Shown here in pieces: positions 8,936 through 16,173 of a stretch of 64,000 nucleotides of DNA (position 1 is the stretch's first letter; every line of letters begins with the position of its first letter). Where the stretch lies: NCBI GenBank assembly GCA_963711675.1, contig CAVQFB010000003.1, positions 434,001-498,000 of the forward strand, in the 5' to 3' direction. Below the pieces are notes generated by a model, which saw nothing but the letters and a program-made list of their open reading frames with translations, did not search any database and had not been told where the DNA came from. Source of the DNA: CAVQFB01 sp963711675. GTDB lineage: Bacteria > Acidobacteriota > Terriglobia > Terriglobales > Acidobacteriaceae. Both the position numbers and the translations under genes were made by a program.

Positions 8936-9675
8936 GATGCCACCTCAATCTCCCCGCCCCGCGGATAACGCGTCGATCTGCGTTCCTCCGCTTCCACTTC
9001 CTCGGGACCAAGCAAGCCCAGCTCCGGTCCCACTTCCTGAACGTATGCGGCCAACCGCTGCTTGAGAGCCTCGCGTCCCCGCGTCAGGCGCGACTTCACG
9101 GTTCCGAGCGAGATTTCCATCACTTCCGCGATCTCTTCGTACGACATCTCTTCCAGGTCGCGCAGAATTAAAGTTGTCCGATAGGGCTCAGGCACCTTGC
9201 ACAGTTCCTGCCCTACCCTGGCGCGCACTTCCTGGTGGACCACGTTGTCGAAGGGCGATTCCCGCTCATCCACAAACGTGTCTTCCAACGCGATGCCCGC
9301 TCCAGATGCGTCTGGATTCGCCGGTTCCATCGAGGTCTCACGAGCCTTATGCCGGAACCACCACCGCCGCCGGTTCGATGCTTCATGGACCGCGATGCGG
9401 TAGATCCAGGTCTTCAGCGTGGACTCGCCGTGGAAGTGTTTCATCCCGCGAAATACTTTCAGGAACACTTCCTGGGTTGTGTCGGCCGCGTCAGCAGGGT
9501 CGTTCACGATGCGATAGACCAGGCTGTAAATCGGCTGATGGAACTCACCGATGAGCCAGGCGTAGGCATCCTCGGACCCGGCCTTCAACTCGGCCACGAT
9601 CGTCGATTCCTGAGACCGAACTCCTAATGCACTTGCGAGGTCACCCAACGTGGTTGCTCCCGCCATGGCCCTCAT
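8932..9675 (-). CDS. rpoE: ECF (RpoE-type) sigma factor
   Basis: RNA polymerase sigma-70 family, ECF group. Region 2 reads YAWLIGEFHQPIYSLVYRIVNDPADAADTTQEVFLKVFRGMKHF with the expected D-x-x-Q-E-x-F core. Region 4 reads EVPYRTTLILRDLEEMSYEEIAEVMEISLGTVKSRLTRGREALK-like sequence with the GTVKSRL recognition helix. The start at 9675 (ATGAGGGCC) is preferred over the longer frame (to 9711) because a TATAAT box and a GGGGG run lie directly upstream. The C-terminal tail after region 4 (about 35 residues, Glu/Arg rich) is longer than average. It is co-transcribed with the anti-sigma gene (4-base overlap). Its regulon cannot be inferred from this window. Confidence 0.92.
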   Translation of the reverse strand: MRAMAGATTLGDLASALGVRSQESTIVAELKAGSEDAYAWLIGEFHQPIYSLVYRIVNDPADAADTTQEVFLKVFRGMKHFHGESTLKTWIYRIAVHEASNRRRWWFRHKARETSMEPANPDASGAGIALEDTFVDERESPFDNVVHQEVRARVGQELCKVPEPYRTTLILRDLEEMSYEEIAEVMEISLGTVKSRLTRGREALKQRLAAYVQEVGPELGLLGPEEVEAEERRSTRYPRGGEIEVAS

Positions 9676-9687
9676 GGCGTTACCCCC

Positions 9688-9693
9688 ATTATA
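9688..9693 (-). promoter_or_regulatory. -10 box (TATAAT) close to rpoE start
   Basis: A perfect TATAAT on the minus strand ends 12 bases before the ATG at 9675, so a transcript starting about 7 bases downstream would have a leader of only a few bases. No good -35 hexamer is seen at 16-18 bases. The rest of the stretch to 9984 holds no gene or clear signal that I can see. Confidence 0.4.
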
Positions 9694-9984
9694 GGTTTTC
9701 CGGCGCCGCAAGCCGCCACTAAAAATGACCTGCCACGCTCATTCCGGCCCAGGGTAGCTGTACACACTACCTAACTTAGACCCCGGCAGTCAGATAAGAG
9801 TTCCCAACATAACTTGAGATGAATCAGTTGGTTAGCGGACATGACAATATCCGCAGGCGGGAGATCGAGGCAGCGCAGGACAAAAAGGCGAGGCGATGGC
9901 GCGTAGGTGATGGAGAATCGGAGAAGGGAGGAATTGTCCACAGCGGACGACTCGGCTTCGAAGGAATCGGTTTTTTCTGACCAA

Positions 9985-10743
9985 CTACTGCGGCTTTGGC
10001 GTCGGTTGCGTCTGCGGCGCAGGCTGCGATGTCGCCGGAGTAGCGGGAGCAGTCGTATTCGGAGTCGTCGGCTTGGTCGTCTTCGGCGCGGGCTTCTTCT
10101 TTGCCGGCTTCTTGGGTGGTTCCTCGTCGTCCACGATGATCTTCTTCGGTGGCGGAGGAGGGGCCGCGGCCATGGCTTTCACCTGCGTCCGCAGCCGCGT
10201 GAGTTCGGTTTCTTTCGAGGCAGTCAGAGTCTCCATCCGCTCCGCGAGTGAACGGCGAGACCTCTCCAGGGAACTGAGGTCGTTCGAGAGCGACTGAAAA
10301 TCATCCTTGGTTCCGAAGGCGCCGGCCGATTCCACGACCGAGCTGAACACGTCGTAGAGGGCGTCCATATTGCGATATAGCTTGAAGGTTGCCGTCAGAT
10401 CTTCCGGCGACGCTCGCAGTTGATTGACAAGCTCTGGCAACGCGGCCTGCAAGTTTCGGCGGAGCGAATCAACATCTCCCTGCACCTGGCGTTTGTTCCC
10501 GGAATCGGTCTTCCACTTCTCGATCCGCAATTTGCCGAGGTCCCCAGTGGAGGCTTGCGCGGCCTGCTCAATTTCCGAAAGCACTACGTTCAACTGACTC
10601 ACCGAAGCGTAGGGAACAGGCGGAGCCGCGGCACTCTGGCCGCCCTGATTCGTTGGCCCGTTTGGAACAGCCTGTGCTGCCGCCACGGAAGCGGACAGCA
10701 AGAGACAACCAACAACGAGAGAGAGGATCAGCTTATTTCTCAT
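9985..10743 (-). CDS. Secreted coiled-coil protein with Pro/Lys/Thr-rich tail
   Basis: 252-residue exported protein. The start at 10743 gives MRNKLILSLVVGCLLLSASVAAAQA, a clear signal peptide. The body (about 45-190) is helical with heptad-like character, notably DFQSLSNDLSSLERSRRSLAERMETLTASKETELTRLRTQVKAM-type sequence, suggesting a coiled coil. The last 60 residues are low complexity: PPPPPKK, DDEEPPKKPAKKKPAPKTTKPTTPNTTAPATP. No known domain is recognised. The tail resembles cell-wall-spanning or flexible linker segments of acidobacterial secreted proteins. It stands alone, downstream of tRNA-Ala on the opposite strand and upstream of rpoE. Confidence 0.6.
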   Translation of the reverse strand: MRNKLILSLVVGCLLLSASVAAAQAVPNGPTNQGGQSAAAPPVPYASVSQLNVVLSEIEQAAQASTGDLGKLRIEKWKTDSGNKRQVQGDVDSLRRNLQAALPELVNQLRASPEDLTATFKLYRNMDALYDVFSSVVESAGAFGTKDDFQSLSNDLSSLERSRRSLAERMETLTASKETELTRLRTQVKAMAAAPPPPPKKIIVDDEEPPKKPAKKKPAPKTTKPTTPNTTAPATPATSQPAPQTQPTPKPQ

Positions 10744-10882
10744 TATGGGATTGGGCCCCGACAAGACGACTAGATTCAGAACAGCATACTAATTTTCGCC
10801 GCTTTCTCAAAATCTTACAGTGCGCAGCGCGTCACACACTGCGATTCGGGTCGCGCAGGCGTCGGAAGTCTTACCGATCAGT

Positions 10883-10911
10883 TTGACTATCGAAGTCAGG
10901 TGAGTGAGAAT
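10883..10911 (+). promoter_or_regulatory. Candidate sigma-70 promoter of tRNA-Ala
   Basis: TTGACT, a 17-base spacer and GAGAAT (4 of 6 matches to TATAAT), placed about 45 bases before the mature tRNA 5' end. The hexamers are only moderate matches, so this is tentative. Confidence 0.35.
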
Positions 10912-10956
10912 TAAACTGCACGGTTGGAGTCAACTCCAGCGTGTCCCACCCCTTGT

Positions 10957-11032
10957 GGGCCTGTGGCGCAGTTGGGAGCGCGCTTCCATGGCATGGAAGA
11001 GGTCGTCGGTTCGAACCCGACCAGGTCCACCA
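10957..11032 (+). tRNA. tRNA-Ala(GGC)
   Basis: 76-base cloverleaf with an encoded CCA end. The acceptor GGGCCTG pairs with CAGGTCC and includes the G3-U70 wobble pair that is the hallmark of alanine tRNAs. The anticodon stem CTTCC/GGAAG encloses the loop ATGGCAT, giving anticodon GGC. The T arm GTCGG-TTCGAAC-CCGAC is canonical. The region is similar to E. coli alaW around the anticodon arm. Confidence 0.97.
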
Positions 11033-11136
11033 AATCCCTTTATGACGTGAAATAATTGTGGCCTTGCGGGAGGGGCTGAATTCAGCTCGACCCCACGTCA
11101 AAGGATGAAACGCACCCCGACTAGCTTGCCACTCTT

Positions 11137-12303
11137 GTGACTCACCACTACGATGCCATCATCCTGGGCGCTGGGGCTGCCGGTCTCATGTGTGCCATTG
11201 AAGCCGGTAAACGTGGCCGGCGCGTTGCGGTGCTAGAGCATGCGGACCGCATTGGGAAAAAGATTCTCATCTCCGGCGGCGGCCGGTGCAATTTCACCAA
11301 CCTGCACTGCCAACCGGAAAATTTCCTTTCCGCCAATCCGCATTTCTGCAAATCCGCCCTCGCCCGGTATCGTCCTTCCGATTTCATAGCACTGGTTGAA
11401 AAGCATCGCATTGCTTACCACGAGAAAACACGCGGTCAACTTTTCTGCGATGGGTCCGCGCGTGAAATCGTTGAGCTGCTGGAAGCGGAATGTCGGGACG
11501 CCGGCGTGCAGATATTCGTCAACACCAAAGTGAGCGAGGTCCGCCACGACGGCGAATTTACTCTTTATACGGCGGACGCAGCATTTCATGCTGGCAAACT
11601 TGTGATCGCCACAGGCGGCTTGTCCATTCCGAAGATGGGTGCGACCTCTTTTGGCTACGAAGTCGCCCGGCAGTTTGGATTGGCGATTCAGCCATGCCGA
11701 CCGGGCCTTGTGCCGTTCACGCTGGATGCTACGGATCGCGAGAATTATTGCGATCTCTCGGGGGTTTCCGCCGAGGTTACCGTGTCTAGCGACCACCACA
11801 GTTTCCGCGAGAAGCTGCTCATTACGCACCGCGGTTTGAGTGGACCAGCCATCCTGCAAGTGTCGTCGTACTGGAGGGAGCGCTCATCCATCACGATTGA
11901 TCTCGCGCCAGATCGAGTAGTGACAAGCGAGCTGCGCTCGGCTACGGCTCGACGCGATCTCGCTTCCGCAAAAGCCGCTCTGCACAGAGTCTTGCCTCAC
12001 CGGTTCGCGGACCGGTGGCTTGACCTGCATCCTCCCGTGGATTGGACGAATTCCTCCCTCGACGAACTCGAGCGCCACATCCACCACTGGACCATCACTC
12101 CGCAGGGCACAGAAGGTTATGCCAAAGCTGAGGTGACAACCGGCGGAGTCGATACGAACGAGCTTTGGGCAAAGACGATGGAGAGCCGCAAGGTGCCCGG
12201 GCTATTTTTCGTGGGTGAAGTGGTCGATGTCACTGGCCATCTTGGGGGCTTTAATTTTCAGTGGGCGTGGGCCTCAGGCTACAGCGCGGGCCAGGCGCTC
12301 TGA
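11137..12303 (+). CDS. BaiN/HI0933-family NAD(P)/FAD-dependent oxidoreductase
   Basis: 388-residue flavoprotein of the HI0933/YhiN/BaiN family. The Rossmann dinucleotide motif is at residues 6-32 (DAIILGAGAAGLMCAIEAG, acidic end at VAVLEHADR). The family signature GKKILISGGGRCNFTN follows at about 40-55. A second conserved region, VVIATGGLSIPKMGATSFGYEVARQFG-like, lies near 155-180, and the C-terminal FAD-contact region reads TGGVDTNEL and GHLGGFNFQWAWASGYSAGQAL. The family includes the bile-acid reductase BaiN, but most members have no known substrate and that activity should not be assumed here. The start is GTG 11137. It is monocistronic between tRNA-Ala and an M23 peptidase. Confidence 0.88.
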   Translation: MTHHYDAIILGAGAAGLMCAIEAGKRGRRVAVLEHADRIGKKILISGGGRCNFTNLHCQPENFLSANPHFCKSALARYRPSDFIALVEKHRIAYHEKTRGQLFCDGSAREIVELLEAECRDAGVQIFVNTKVSEVRHDGEFTLYTADAAFHAGKLVIATGGLSIPKMGATSFGYEVARQFGLAIQPCRPGLVPFTLDATDRENYCDLSGVSAEVTVSSDHHSFREKLLITHRGLSGPAILQVSSYWRERSSITIDLAPDRVVTSELRSATARRDLASAKAALHRVLPHRFADRWLDLHPPVDWTNSSLDELERHIHHWTITPQGTEGYAKAEVTTGGVDTNELWAKTMESRKVPGLFFVGEVVDVTGHLGGFNFQWAWASGYSAGQAL

Positions 12304-12394
12304 TGATCTGGAACAAAACTAGAAAACGCAGCTTTGCGCCACGGGTGCTAGAGTCGCGAGAGGGATGTCCGTCTGAAAGTCCATCATCCAAGTC

Positions 12395-13282
12395 GTGTTG
12401 ACCCTCACGGCCTCGATACTTCTGCTGCCGTCGACGGGACTTGCGGGTGAACCGGCCGCGTCCTCAAAAATGGCCTCGTGGTCTCTGCGTTCGCAACCTG
12501 CTTCGATTGTGAATGGCGCGCCGGTTCTGTTCCAGGTGAAGCCGCCGACTAAACTCACCGCGCTCCGTGGCACATGGCTGGGACACGACCTTACTTTCTA
12601 CTATGATTCGACGGCCAAAACCTGGTGCGCCTTTGCGGGCGCCAGCCTGAAGACGGCAGCCGGCAACTATCCCCTGCTGATTACGGGTGAGACAACGAAA
12701 GGGAATACGGTCTCTTACCAGCGAAAGATTCACGTGGCCCGCGCCAAGTATCGAACTGTGGCATTAACGGTAGCCAAAGAGTTCACCGAACCGAATCCGC
12801 AGCAGGTCGAGGCAATCCACAAGGAGGAGGCGCTGAAGAAGGACATATTTCAGCAGACTTCCCCCGAACGCGAGTGGGCTGGGCGTTTTCTCCCACCGGT
12901 CGAGGCGCCGGTTTCCGATCAGTTTGGCACGCAGCGAAAATTTAACGGGAAGGTCCAGAGCGTCCACCAGGGTCTGGACTATCACGTATCGCAGGGAACG
13001 CCAGTGAGCGCCGTCAACGCAGGCACCGTCATTCTCGCCCGGCCACTTTTCTTTGAGGGCAACTGCGTCGTCCTGGATCACGGCCAGGGACTGATGACTT
13101 TGTATCTTCACCTCTCGGAGTTCAAGGTCAAAGAAGGTGACGTTGTGAAGCGCGGTCAGGTACTGGGACTGAGCGGCGCCACGGGCCGCGCCACGGGTGC
13201 GCATCTACACGTTGCCGCACGATGGCAAGGGGTCTATCTGAATCCCGCCACGCTTTTCTCTATTCGTTTTCCGGGGAGCTGA
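12395..13282 (+). CDS. Secreted M23 (LytM) metallopeptidase
   Basis: 295-residue exported protein predicted to cleave peptidoglycan peptide bridges or regulate such cleavage. It starts at GTG 12395, with signal peptide MLTLTASILLLPSTGLAG. Residues about 30-130 form an all-beta N-terminal domain. The LytM domain is about 165-285: SVHQGLDYHVSQGTPVSAVNAG contains the H-x(3)-D zinc ligands, YLHLSEFKVKEGDVVKRGQ is the typical central motif, and GAHLHVAARWQGVYLNP holds the H-x-H motif. All catalytic ligands therefore appear present, so it is more likely an active endopeptidase than a degenerate NlpD-type activator. No operon partner is evident. Confidence 0.9.
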   Translation: MLTLTASILLLPSTGLAGEPAASSKMASWSLRSQPASIVNGAPVLFQVKPPTKLTALRGTWLGHDLTFYYDSTAKTWCAFAGASLKTAAGNYPLLITGETTKGNTVSYQRKIHVARAKYRTVALTVAKEFTEPNPQQVEAIHKEEALKKDIFQQTSPEREWAGRFLPPVEAPVSDQFGTQRKFNGKVQSVHQGLDYHVSQGTPVSAVNAGTVILARPLFFEGNCVVLDHGQGLMTLYLHLSEFKVKEGDVVKRGQVLGLSGATGRATGAHLHVAARWQGVYLNPATLFSIRFPGS

Positions 13283-13326
13283 GCGAGAATTTCCACCCCG
13301 TTGAGGCGGACCTTAGACAGAGTCGC

Positions 13327-13391
13327 CCTCAGCGGCTAAAGCCGGAGGCTTTAGGTGCCTTCAACGGCACGGCTGAAGCCGTGCCCTCCCG
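13327..13391 (-). repeat. Dispersed palindromic repeat, family A, copy 1
   Basis: Read on the minus strand: GGGCACGGCTTCAGCCGTGC, about 20 variable bases, then CGGCTTTAGCCGCTGAGG. The first half is a near-perfect hairpin around GCTTCAGC and the second contains GGCTTTAGCC. The same two-part design is at 28680-28743 and 43221-43280. A degenerate partial duplicate (GAAGCCGCGCCCTCCCG) follows at about 13422-13440. The remaining bases of the 13283-13507 gap show nothing else. Confidence 0.75.
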
Positions 13392-13507
13392 TTGCTGTCG
13401 GAGCCAAGCCCCTGCGTTGCCTCTGAAGCCGCGCCCTCCCGTTGCCGTGAGAGCCGGGCGCCGTTCGATCAGCATCCCACCGGCACGCGATCCAAAGCAG
13501 AGTCTCT

Positions 13508-15454
13508 TCAATGCCCGGAAGCTTTGTTGTTGAGCGGCGGAGGCCGCAGCGAGTCCTTGAGATCCAGATTTCGAATGAGCCGGTGCAGGTAGTTCGGGTG
13601 CACTCCCAGCAGACGGGCCGCCTCGGTATAGTTTCCCTTAGCGTCTTCCAGGGCCTTGGTGATCAGCTGTTTTTTCAAGTCCTTTACAGCCGTGTGATAT
13701 TGCGCCGAAGCTCCGCTCGGAGCCGCTTCGGTTTCAAGCAGAGACTCCGGTAGATCTTCCGGCATGATCATGTCCGAGTAACCGAGCACGAGCGCGCGCT
13801 CAATGGCGTTTTCCAACTCGCGCACATTCCCCGGCCAGTCGTAGTTCATCAGGCACGAGAGCGCTTCGCTTGACAACGCCTTCGGCTTGACCTTGCACTT
13901 GGCCGAATGTTTCTCGACGAAATAACGCGCCAGCATCGGAATATCCTCTTTGCGATCGCGCAACGGCGGCATTTTAACGCGTACGACGTTAAGCCGGTAG
14001 AACAGGTCCTGGCGAAATGTCCCATTCTTTACGCACTCTTCAAGGTTCCGGTTGCTGGCTGCGATCAACCGAATGTCGACTCCGATAGGCCGGGTTCCGC
14101 CGACACGCTCGAACTCACGTTCCTGCAGGACGCGCAACAGTTTCACCTGCAATGCGGGCGTGATCTCGCCAATCTCATCGAGAAACACCGTGCCCCCGTC
14201 CGCCACTTCCAGCCGCCCTTTTTTCAGGGCAACCGCCCCGGTAAAGGCTCCCTTCTCATGGCCGAACAATTCCGTCTCCAACAGAGTCTCAGGTATCGCC
14301 GCACAATTGATCGCGACAAATGGCTTAGCGGCGCGCGAACTGTTGCGGTGGACGGCTCTTGCGGCCAGTTCTTTGCCCGTTCCGCTCTCACCACTCAGCA
14401 AAACCGTGGAATCGGTAGGCGACACGCGCGCGAGGAACTGGTACACGTCCTTCATCTTGGCGCTATCGCCGATCAAGCTATGTTCGAGATTGATTTCGGT
14501 GACGAGCCGCTGGTTCTCCTGTTCCAGCCACTGCAGCCGCCGTGCATTCTCCAGTGCGACGGCGGAAATGCCTGCGATCGCAGTGACGAGCTGAAGGTGA
14601 TCTTCGTCGAAACGCCGCTCCGGATTGGTCGTGTCCAGGTAAATGCATCCGATCACGCTCTGGAAGATGGTCATGGGCACGCAAAGGAAGGACCGGACTT
14701 GCGCGACAATCAAGCTCTCCACTTCACGGAACCCGCCACTGCTGGGGACGTCGCTGCCGAGGATTGCGACTGCCTGTTCGAGCACCTGCCGCGCCACGGT
14801 GCGGCTCACCCGGACTGGCCGCGGGTCGTCCGTCACCCGGTTGCGGGCGAATGTCGAACTGAAGCGCTCCGCGTCCTTTCCTCCCAGGAGGATTGCTCCC
14901 CGTTCCGCCGGGGCGACTTCGAAGATCAGATTCAGCACCTGCCCCTGAAGTTCTTCCAGTTCGCGTATGGAATGCACCACCCGGCTGATCTTGAGCAGAG
15001 CGTTCAGGTTCCGTGCCAGCCGGGAGGTAGTCGGCAGTTCACTGAGAATCTTGTCCGGCTGGAGATAGAGAACGTCCTGCGGGCGCAACTGCGCGGTCGC
15101 GTGGGTGGGTTGGTTGTCCTCGAATTCGACCCGGCCCACACTCTGATCGCCGGCCTCCTCCTCCAGCAACAGGAGAAAGATGGAGTCGCCGACGCCGACC
15201 TGGTCTCCGTGCTTCAGCAACTGCTTCTTGACCGAAACGCCATTGACTTGGGTGCCGTTCCGGCTCTCGAGGTCCCGAACCGTTACGCCATGCTCATTCC
15301 GGTTCAGTACGCAATGGCGCCGTGATACGGAAGGATCGTTGATGCATAGCTGGTTGCCCGGGTCCCGACCGACTGTTACCTCCTGTGCCGGGAGCAGGAA
15401 CACTGATTCTTTCAGTGGACCATTGACCGCCAATAGTCTGGGATTCCCGTCCAT
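13508..15454 (-). CDS. FHA-GAF-AAA+ sigma-54-type activator with Fis HTH
   Basis: 648-residue transcription activator. Residues 1-98 form an FHA phosphothreonine-binding domain (VTVGR at 27-30, SRRH 44-47, ESRNG 63-67). A GAF-like domain spans about 150-305. The AAA+ domain (about 322-560) has Walker A GESGTGKE (355-362), the sigma-54 contact loop GAFTGA (402-407) and Walker B GGTVFLDEIGEI. The C-terminus carries a Fis-type helix-turn-helix (KGNYTEAARLLGVHPNYLHRLIRNL). It should remodel sigma-54 RNA polymerase, and FHA rather than a receiver domain implies input from Ser/Thr kinase signalling. A kinase is encoded at 57241 in the same window, but a link is only inference. Its leader carries two palindromes (15503-15541) that may be an autoregulatory operator. 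Confidence 0.93.
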   Translation of the reverse strand: MDGNPRLLAVNGPLKESVFLLPAQEVTVGRDPGNQLCINDPSVSRRHCVLNRNEHGVTVRDLESRNGTQVNGVSVKKQLLKHGDQVGVGDSIFLLLLEEEAGDQSVGRVEFEDNQPTHATAQLRPQDVLYLQPDKILSELPTTSRLARNLNALLKISRVVHSIRELEELQGQVLNLIFEVAPAERGAILLGGKDAERFSSTFARNRVTDDPRPVRVSRTVARQVLEQAVAILGSDVPSSGGFREVESLIVAQVRSFLCVPMTIFQSVIGCIYLDTTNPERRFDEDHLQLVTAIAGISAVALENARRLQWLEQENQRLVTEINLEHSLIGDSAKMKDVYQFLARVSPTDSTVLLSGESGTGKELAARAVHRNSSRAAKPFVAINCAAIPETLLETELFGHEKGAFTGAVALKKGRLEVADGGTVFLDEIGEITPALQVKLLRVLQEREFERVGGTRPIGVDIRLIAASNRNLEECVKNGTFRQDLFYRLNVVRVKMPPLRDRKEDIPMLARYFVEKHSAKCKVKPKALSSEALSCLMNYDWPGNVRELENAIERALVLGYSDMIMPEDLPESLLETEAAPSGASAQYHTAVKDLKKQLITKALEDAKGNYTEAARLLGVHPNYLHRLIRNLDLKDSLRPPPLNNKASGH

Positions 15455-15502
15455 GGCAAATGCAGCCGATCTTCAAGAATTCGAGGGTGGGCAGGCGAGG
15501 CG

Positions 15503-15541
15503 ACTATCTGATCGGATAGACCTACTATCCGCCCGGATAGT
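15503..15541 (-). promoter_or_regulatory. Tandem palindromes, candidate autoregulatory operator
   Basis: Two adjacent dyads of the form ACTATC...GGATAG: an imperfect one at 15503-15519 and a perfect one at 15524-15541 (ACTATCCG-CC-CGGATAGT). They sit 49-87 bases upstream of the activator start and downstream of a candidate promoter. Fis-type HTH dimers bind such dyads, so binding by the neighbouring activator is plausible but inferred. Confidence 0.5.
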
Positions 15542-15571
15542 CTGCAGCCCGTTCTTAAACCCCGGGCAGCA

Positions 15572-15600
15572 TTTATAAGTTGTCCGGGAAAAACTTGCAA
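15572..15600 (-). promoter_or_regulatory. Candidate sigma-70 promoter of the FHA activator gene
   Basis: Minus-strand TTGCAA (15595-15600), a 17-base spacer, then TATAAA (15572-15577). Transcription would start near 15565, placing the paired palindromes at 15503-15541 within the leader. The -35 element matches 4 of 6 and the -10 element 5 of 6 consensus bases. Confidence 0.45.
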
Positions 15601-15752
15601 GGCATTGAAAAATCAATCGCTTGTTCTGAATTCGTAACACAGTCGAAGTGCAGTTTCTAATTGGTGTCTAACGTGCACTGGCCTTAGCGACGACTGGCCT
15701 GGCAAAAGCGACGGGGGAAGCGCTTTCAACAGTCCTGCTAGGCAGTGTCAAT

Positions 15753-15786
15753 CGGGAACCCGAGGGACCCCCTCATCGGGTTCCCG
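15753..15786 (+). terminator. Strong hairpin, possible terminator
   Basis: CGGGAACCCGA (15753-15763) pairs perfectly with TCGGGTTCCCG (15776-15786) across a 12-base loop, followed by GTTGCTGTTTTC. It lies in the 15455-15822 gap ahead of a small plus-strand gene. No plus-strand gene precedes it, so it may instead be a leader hairpin or the end of a small RNA. Beyond this, the promoter and the operator, the gap shows nothing. Confidence 0.4.
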
Positions 15787-15822
15787 GTTGCTGTTTTCAG
15801 TTCCAAAACCCAAGGTGCATCC

Positions 15823-16173
15823 ATGTATCGGCCGAGCAGATTTAGGGATTCCCAGCCTCTTGCCATCGCCAGCGTGAGCGTGTTCTCAGCCGAAGAAGGA
15901 GCCGCCGTCTGCGGCCTTACTTCAAAAGTTCACATCCCGTTCGACTTTTTCGTGGGTGAAAAGACGTTGGAGTCCGGCCTGTACAGGATCGGTCCCAGCA
16001 ACGTTCCGGGAACCGTGATATTGAACCGCAGTGGATGTCGTTCTCTGGGCGTTCTCGTCCACTCGATCGAAGCACCCAGCCAGGACGGTTCATCGTCGGC
16101 GAGACTGCTCTTTTACCGCCAGCAGGATTGCTACTTTCTGGCTCAGCTGCTGGGGCCAACTATCACCCAATAG
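15823..16173 (+). CDS. Small protein of an Acidobacteria-rich VPFDF-type family
   Basis: 116-residue protein from ATG 15823 (a longer frame from 15745 runs through a hairpin and is less likely). The core KVHIPFDFFVGEKTLESGLYRIG followed by SLGVLVHSIE and ARLLFYRQQDCYFLAQL matches a short beta-rich family that I recall as abundant in acidobacterial genomes (usual pattern VPFDF-V-x-x-K-x-LPAGxY-x-V). Family members are usually 150-190 residues with a signal peptide and a longer C-terminal tail. This one has no clear signal peptide and ends soon after the conserved part, so it may be truncated. Its 3' end overlaps the convergent helicase gene by 11 bases. Function is unknown. Confidence 0.5.
   Translation: MYRPSRFRDSQPLAIASVSVFSAEEGAAVCGLTSKVHIPFDFFVGEKTLESGLYRIGPSNVPGTVILNRSGCRSLGVLVHSIEAPSQDGSSSARLLFYRQQDCYFLAQLLGPTITQ

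Noticed and set aside
13907..15325. A 472-codon plus-strand frame opposite the FHA activator
   Set aside because: It lies entirely antisense to a gene with all domain motifs intact, and its product has no recognisable motif.
15455..15822. Sigma-54 (-24/-12) promoter ahead of the FHA activator
   Set aside because: No TGGCAC-N5-TTGCA-type pair at the right spacing was found on either strand. A sigma-70-type pair fits better.
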